This document shows, in pieces, positions 59,721 through 64,000 of a stretch of DNA of 64,000 bases (position 1 is its first letter; each line of letters opens with the position of its first letter). The notes under the pieces were generated by a model. That model was not told the DNA's origin and did not search any database. It worked only from the letters and a program-made list of their open reading frames with translations. The DNA lies in assembly GCF_031844685.1 (NCBI RefSeq), contig NZ_CP134605.1:434001-498000 (forward strand), written 5' to 3'. The stretch comes from Streptomyces sp. ITFR-21. Its GTDB lineage: Bacteria > Actinomycetota > Actinomycetes > Streptomycetales > Streptomycetaceae. A program made the translations under genes and the position numbers.

Positions 59721-62015
59721 ATGGGGGACGGGATGATACCGCTGGAGGCGGGCGACCCGACGTCGGTCGGGGAGGGCCGCTACCGCCTGGTCGGGCGGCT
59801 CGGCCAGGGCGGCATGGGCGTGGTGTACTTCGGTCGTTCGCGGTCGGGGCGGGCGGTCGCGGTCAAGGTGGTGCGGCCGGAACTGAGCACCGAGCCGGGC
59901 TTCCGGCGCCGTTTCGCCGACGAGGTCGCCGCCGCCCGCAGGGTCGGCGGCTTCCATACGGCGCCGGTGGTGGACGCCGACCCCGACGGGCAGCCCGCAT
60001 GGCTGGTCACCGCCTTCGTACCCGGGCCGACGCTGCAGTCGGTGCTGCTCAACGTCGGAACGCTGCCGGTCGGTTCGGTCACCGTGCTGGCGGCCGGGCT
60101 CGCCGAGGCGCTGGAGGCGATCCACCGGGTCGGCGTGATGCACCGCGACCTGAAGCCCGCCAACATCATCATCGCCGAGGACGGGCCGCGGGTCATCGAC
60201 TTCGGTATCGCCCGTGCCATGGACGGCACCGCGCTGACCCAGACCGGTCTGCAGATCGGCACCCCCGGGTATCTCGCGCCCGAGCAGCTCACCGGCGGCG
60301 CAGTGACGCCCGCGGTGGACATGTTCGCGCTGGGCGTGGTGCTCAGCCAGGCCCTGGGGGCCTTCCCGTTCGGGGACGGGCCGTCGGCGGCCCGGCACTA
60401 CCGGGTCGTCCACCAGGCGCCCGATCTGAACGGCATCCCGCCCGAGCTGCGGCCGCTGATCGCCGCGTGCCTGTCCAAGGACCCGGCCGAGCGGCCGACC
60501 CCGGCGCAGTTCCTGAGCGGGCTGACCGTGCAGCCCCTGCCGTCCGGTGACTGGCTGCCGGCCGAGGCGACGGCCATGCTGCAGCGGATCGACACGATGC
60601 CGGCGAACACCTCCGAGGCGTACGGGGCGGCCGCCGCGGAGGCGGGGCCGTCCGCCCGGAGCGGCCGGGACGACCTGCCGCCCGCGGGCGCCCCGGGCCA
60701 TCCGGACACCGTCAAGGCGGAGTCCTTCCCCGCTTCGGCGTACCCGCAGCGGCCGGAGGGCGCGCCGCCGGCCCCCGGCACGCCGCCTCCGCCGCCGGGC
60801 GCGCCGGGTGCCGGGCCGGCCGCGAACTCGTACCAGGAGACGGTCAGGGCGGTGCCGCCGGCGGGCGCGCCCGGGGGGCTCGGCGCGTTCGGACCGCCCG
60901 CGGGGCCGTACGAACCCGGCGGCGCCCCGGCGCAGCCGCCGGTGCGGCCGACCCTCGTCGAGCCGCCGCAGGCCGAGCGGCGCCGCCGCCCTGTGCTGCT
61001 CGCGATCGCCGCGCTGGTGGTCGCCGGCACGGTCGCCGGCCTGGCGGTGGCGCAGCCGTGGTCGAGCGACGGTTCGGGCCGTCACGGGACCGCGGGTGGG
61101 GCGTCCAAGGCGTCCGGCGGGGCGGGCACCTCCCCCTCCGCCGTCAGTGCTCCGGCCGGTTCCCTCCAGGCGCAGCCGCCGCTGCTGGTCCGCCAGGACA
61201 CCGCGCCCGGCTGGCCGAGCCTCTGCCATGGCGTGATCGCGATCAGGGACGCGGCCAAGGACGACCCGCGCCGGCTCGTCACCGGCGGCACCTGCGACAT
61301 CCTGCCCGTGTGGGCCCCGGGCCGCCTGACCTTCGCGTTCACCCGCCGCGCGCAAGCCGGTTCGGAGGTGTGGGTGGCGAACGCCGACGGCTCCGGTGCG
61401 CACAGGGTCGCGGCGATCGCCGGCGGGAAGGTGTCCTGGTCGCCGGACGGCACCCGGCTCGCGGCGACCCGCGTCAAGGACGGCGTCCAGCAGGTCTACA
61501 CGGTGAACGTCGCCGACGGCACCGCGCAGCAGGTCACCACCGGCAGCAGGCAGGTCGAGGATCCGGCCTGGTCGCCGGACGGCACCCATCTCGCGGTGTG
61601 CATCCAGGAGAAGGAGAAGCTGGGCCTGTGGCAGGTCAACCTGATCGACCTCGCCGATCCCGCCGCCACGCCCCGGCAGCTCACCCACGGCTCGCAGCGG
61701 GCCCTGGACCCGGTGTGGTCGCCTGACGGCACCCATCTCGCCTACATCTACGGCAAGCCCGGCAAACCCGGCGAGCCCGCGGCCGACACCCAGGGCGACA
61801 TCCACGTGGTGGGCGCCAACGGCATGGGCGACCACCCGCTGGTGGCCACCCCGGACCAGGACATGGACCCCACCTGGTCACCGGACGGCAAGTGGGTGGC
61901 GTACGTGAGCGGCCCGATCGAGACCCCGGCGGTCTGGGCGGTCCGGGCCGACGGTACCGGCATGGTACGGCTCACCACCGGGAGCCTCCCCGAGGGCCAT
62001 CCGTCCTGGAGTTAA
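59721..62015 (+). CDS. Serine/threonine protein kinase with extracellular PD40 beta-propeller
   Basis: A 764-residue protein. N-terminal Hanks-type kinase (about 15-285): GQGGMG loop, VAVKVV lysine, HRDLKPANI catalytic loop, DFGIARA, GTPGYLAPEQL. Then a Pro/Ala/Gly linker, a single membrane helix (LLAIAALVVAGTVAGLAVA, about 425-443), and an outside domain with TolB/PD40 propeller blades (SWSPDGTRLA, AWSPDGTHLA, VWSPDGTHLA, TWSPDGKWVA). The outside propeller would sense a wall component or ligand and control the kinase. The start could also be an in-frame ATG at 59733. Confidence 0.92.
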   Translation: MGDGMIPLEAGDPTSVGEGRYRLVGRLGQGGMGVVYFGRSRSGRAVAVKVVRPELSTEPGFRRRFADEVAAARRVGGFHTAPVVDADPDGQPAWLVTAFVPGPTLQSVLLNVGTLPVGSVTVLAAGLAEALEAIHRVGVMHRDLKPANIIIAEDGPRVIDFGIARAMDGTALTQTGLQIGTPGYLAPEQLTGGAVTPAVDMFALGVVLSQALGAFPFGDGPSAARHYRVVHQAPDLNGIPPELRPLIAACLSKDPAERPTPAQFLSGLTVQPLPSGDWLPAEATAMLQRIDTMPANTSEAYGAAAAEAGPSARSGRDDLPPAGAPGHPDTVKAESFPASAYPQRPEGAPPAPGTPPPPPGAPGAGPAANSYQETVRAVPPAGAPGGLGAFGPPAGPYEPGGAPAQPPVRPTLVEPPQAERRRRPVLLAIAALVVAGTVAGLAVAQPWSSDGSGRHGTAGGASKASGGAGTSPSAVSAPAGSLQAQPPLLVRQDTAPGWPSLCHGVIAIRDAAKDDPRRLVTGGTCDILPVWAPGRLTFAFTRRAQAGSEVWVANADGSGAHRVAAIAGGKVSWSPDGTRLAATRVKDGVQQVYTVNVADGTAQQVTTGSRQVEDPAWSPDGTHLAVCIQEKEKLGLWQVNLIDLADPAATPRQLTHGSQRALDPVWSPDGTHLAYIYGKPGKPGEPAADTQGDIHVVGANGMGDHPLVATPDQDMDPTWSPDGKWVAYVSGPIETPAVWAVRADGTGMVRLTTGSLPEGHPSWS

Positions 62016-62165
62016 GAATACAAACGGGCGCGTAACGCTTTGCGCCTCTGCCGGAAATACGGAATTCACATGCCGTCGAGTTTCGAATGCTCCTATCGCG
62101 GCTAATCCGCTGGTCAAGGGGGAACGGAATTTCCCGCCAGCGCGGGACGGCGATTGGTGCGCTTT

Positions 62166-63398
62166 ATGAGCGAACTGCGTGTGCTGTCGGTCTACGAAGG
62201 CTTCTTTTCCGGTGGAGCCCGCATTTTGCACAGCGATGTGATCCTCGGCCTGCACGGGGCGGCCCAGGAGCACGCGGTGCTGAGCATCCAGGGCGAAATG
62301 CACCGCGAGGCGACCCGGCAGCGATTGGAGGACGACGCCTGTTATCGCGCCCTGACCGGCGCGGGCGTCCCGGTCTCGGCACTGCGCCGCGGCGAGACCG
62401 GTCCCCCGCCGCCGGACCCGGCGGGCTTCGGCGGACCGGAACCGGAGGACTTCAGCGCCGAGGAGCTGGCGGCGGTGGCACGGGCGACGGCCGCCGCGGA
62501 CGTGGTGCTGTCGCTCAAGGAGCAGCCGCTGGCGCTGCTGAACCAGGCGGGCCTGCCGCTGCGGCCGGTCGTGGTGTGCCTGCACCGGTCCGACCCGGAG
62601 AACCAGGGCGCCGCGCTGGACGCGCTGCTGGCCGCGGTCGAGGCGGGCCGGGTGCGCGCCGGGGTGTGCTGCGCGGAGTCCACCCGGGCGGCGTACGCGG
62701 CGGCCGGCGTCCCGGCCGAGCTGCTGCGGGTGATCCCCAACGGGGTGGACCTGCTGCGGTTCCGCCCGGACCCGGTCCAGCGGGCCCGTTGGCGCGCGGC
62801 GCTGGGGGTCGACGCCGGGGCGCCGGTGGTGGTCTTCGCCGCCCGGTACGCCGGGATGAAGAACGTACCGCTGTTCCTGCGGGCGGCCCGCCGGTTCCTG
62901 CGGCAGGAGCCGCGCGGGCACGTGCTGATGTGCGGTGCCGGGATGACCGCCGACAACGCGGACCTGCGCGCCGACATCGGCGCGGCGCTCGGCAGCGAGC
63001 CGTGGCTGGCCCAGCGGATGTCGCTGCTCGGGGTCCGCTGCGACATGGAGGCGGTGTACGCCGCCGCCGACGTGGTGTCGCTGACCTCCTCCTCGGGCGA
63101 GGCCGCGCCGCTGTGCCTGATCGAGGGCATGATGTGCGGCGCGGTGCCGGTGGCCACCGATGTGGGCGACTGCGCGGCGCTGGTGGCCGGGCACGGGCTG
63201 CTCGCCCCGCCGGACCCGGCGGTGGTCGCGGCGGCCTGGAGCGAGGCGGCGGCACGTGGCACGGAGTTCGCCCCGGCCCTGGAGCTGAACCGGGAGCGCT
63301 TCAGCCGTACCCGGATGATCGCCGCCTACGGCACGCTGATCGAGCAGGTGCACCACGGCCTGGTGCCCTCGCCGGCCCCGCTGCCGGAGCCGTTCTAG
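62166..63398 (+). CDS. Family 4 (GT-B) glycosyltransferase
   Basis: A 410-residue GT-B protein: RVLSVYEGFFSGGARILHSDVILGLH (acceptor side), CCAESTRAAYAAAGVPAELLRVIPNGVDLLRFRP, VVVFAARYAGMKNVPLFLRAARRFL, and the EX7E-like EAAPLCLIEGMMCGAVPVATDVGD donor-binding motif. It fits GT4; the sugars are unknown. I use the ATG at 62166; GTG 62157 and TTG 62154 in frame are alternatives. The 150 bp upstream are AT-richer than the surroundings. It is probably related to surface glycan formation but lies 40 kb from that locus. Confidence 0.87.
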   Translation: MSELRVLSVYEGFFSGGARILHSDVILGLHGAAQEHAVLSIQGEMHREATRQRLEDDACYRALTGAGVPVSALRRGETGPPPPDPAGFGGPEPEDFSAEELAAVARATAAADVVLSLKEQPLALLNQAGLPLRPVVVCLHRSDPENQGAALDALLAAVEAGRVRAGVCCAESTRAAYAAAGVPAELLRVIPNGVDLLRFRPDPVQRARWRAALGVDAGAPVVVFAARYAGMKNVPLFLRAARRFLRQEPRGHVLMCGAGMTADNADLRADIGAALGSEPWLAQRMSLLGVRCDMEAVYAAADVVSLTSSSGEAAPLCLIEGMMCGAVPVATDVGDCAALVAGHGLLAPPDPAVVAAAWSEAAARGTEFAPALELNRERFSRTRMIAAYGTLIEQVHHGLVPSPAPLPEPF

Positions 63399-63604
63399 GG
63401 CCTGCCGTAGGGATCCGCGCGAGTGGCGGAGCGGGGGCCGGTGGGTCGCGGCCGTACGGCGCGGGAGGGAGGCGGCGTGGTGTGCCGTCGACCGGCGGGA
63501 ACGCGGCGGATGGGCGTACCGGGGCCCGCGGCGCCGCGCGGGTCCGCCCGGCAGGTGCTGGGCCGCGGAGCGCCGGGAGGCGCGGGAGGGGGCGTCCGGC
63601 GGCT

Positions 63605-64000
63605 TCAGCCGGGCGCCTCCGGCAGGTCGTACAGCTCCCGGTAGGCGGGGAAGTCGCCGCCGGGGCCGGTGACGCCGTCGGCCGTCAGGACGGCGTGCAG
63701 CACGGCGCGGGTGAGGGTGTCGGCGCCCGCCGCCAGGACCTCGTTGAGCGCGCCCGCCTCGATGTGGACGCCGAACGCCGGGTCGCCGGCCGGGCGGCCG
63801 GCGGGCAGCAGCGGGCGGCGGCCGGTCGCCATGGAGAAGACGGTGTCGCCGTCGGAGAGCAGGTGCACCGGGCGTACCGCGCGGGCCAGGCCGTCGTGCG
63901 CGGCGCCGGCCAGCTTCTGCGCCTGGGCGCGGGTCAGTTCGGCGTCGGTGGCGACGACGGCGAGCGTGGTGTTGAACGGCGGCGGCCGCAGAGCGGCCAG
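63605..64000 (-). CDS. P1 family peptidase (DmpA/OatA-like), C-terminal part
   Basis: The minus-strand frame is open to the window edge, giving 131 C-terminal residues. It has the family block FNTTLAVVATDAELTRAQAQKLAGAAHDGLARAVRPVHLLSDGDTVFSMATG and the end DTLTRAVLHAVLTADG. P1 (S58) peptidases are self-processing N-terminal-nucleophile aminopeptidases or amidases. The nucleophile and start lie beyond the window. The 205 bp between it and the GT4 gene contain no gene. Confidence 0.85.
   Translation of the reverse strand: MAALRPPPFNTTLAVVATDAELTRAQAQKLAGAAHDGLARAVRPVHLLSDGDTVFSMATGRRPLLPAGRPAGDPAFGVHIEAGALNEVLAAGADTLTRAVLHAVLTADGVTGPGGDFPAYRELYDLPEAPG

Noticed and set aside
1..64000. CRISPR arrays, tRNA or rRNA genes, insertion sequences
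   Set aside because: No regularly spaced repeats, no cloverleaf-like sequence or transposase was seen. The tandem repeats found are of only two or three copies.

Overview
The window is very GC-rich DNA with overlapping stop/start codons, GTG starts and WhiB, BldA-type (TTA) and SigB-type signals. All of this points to a streptomycete (Streptomyces or a close relative in Streptomycetaceae). I assigned genes from protein motifs, ribosome binding sites and overlaps; no database search was run.

Region 1 (1-20771) is a cell-surface polysaccharide locus. After the end of a secreted DUF4082/Ig-like protein there are glycosyltransferases, three kinase-less Wzz-like co-polymerase proteins (one fused to a Wzy-like polymerase), a Wzx flippase, a secreted beta-helix protein and a methyltransferase. 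It also holds WecB and WecC (UDP-GlcNAc to UDP-ManNAc to UDP-ManNAcA), a WecG/TagA transferase, an unrecognised protein coupled to it, a WbpD-like acetyltransferase, and rmlA, B, C, D for dTDP-L-rhamnose. Nine genes from 15868 down to 5977 read as one leftward operon with ATGA, TGATG and GTGA junctions. The likely product is a rhamnose- and ManNAcA-containing wall or capsular polymer. No initiating phosphoglycosyl transferase is in the window.

Region 2 (20772-27636) holds a G1-family (eqolisin) peptidase, small secreted and conserved proteins, a CYTH-CHAD protein, a DUF2795 protein, two decayed genes (metallophosphoesterase, alpha/beta hydrolase), a VOC protein and a MarR regulator. Region 3 (28056-36692) is a sugar locus: DeoR regulator, ABC binding lipoprotein, two permeases and a zinc dehydrogenase, then beta-phosphoglucomutase and a GH65 phosphorylase. 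It suggests import and phosphorolysis of an alpha-linked disaccharide.

Region 4 (36883-58263) is a collection of stress, membrane and signalling genes: CorA, YihY, SthA, GH25 lysozyme, DedA, PRC barrel, 6-phosphogluconate dehydrogenase, two YeaQ-type proteins, DUF1206, DUF4236, two aldo-keto reductases, three HATPase proteins with a STAS protein, WhiB, DUF1232, a glgX remnant, a receiver protein and an AI-2E-family transporter. Region 5 (58451-64000) has an LAxTG surface protein, a Ser/Thr kinase with a beta-propeller sensor, a GT4 glycosyltransferase and the end of a P1-family peptidase.

The most interesting signal is regulatory. At least thirteen genes in regions 2 and 4 carry a site of the form GNNT-N14-16-GGG(T/C)A(G/C/A) just upstream. 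This matches the SigB-type stress promoter described for Streptomyces (GNNT-N14-16-GGGTAC/T), but most copies here have C in place of the T. The polysaccharide and ABC genes I checked lack it.
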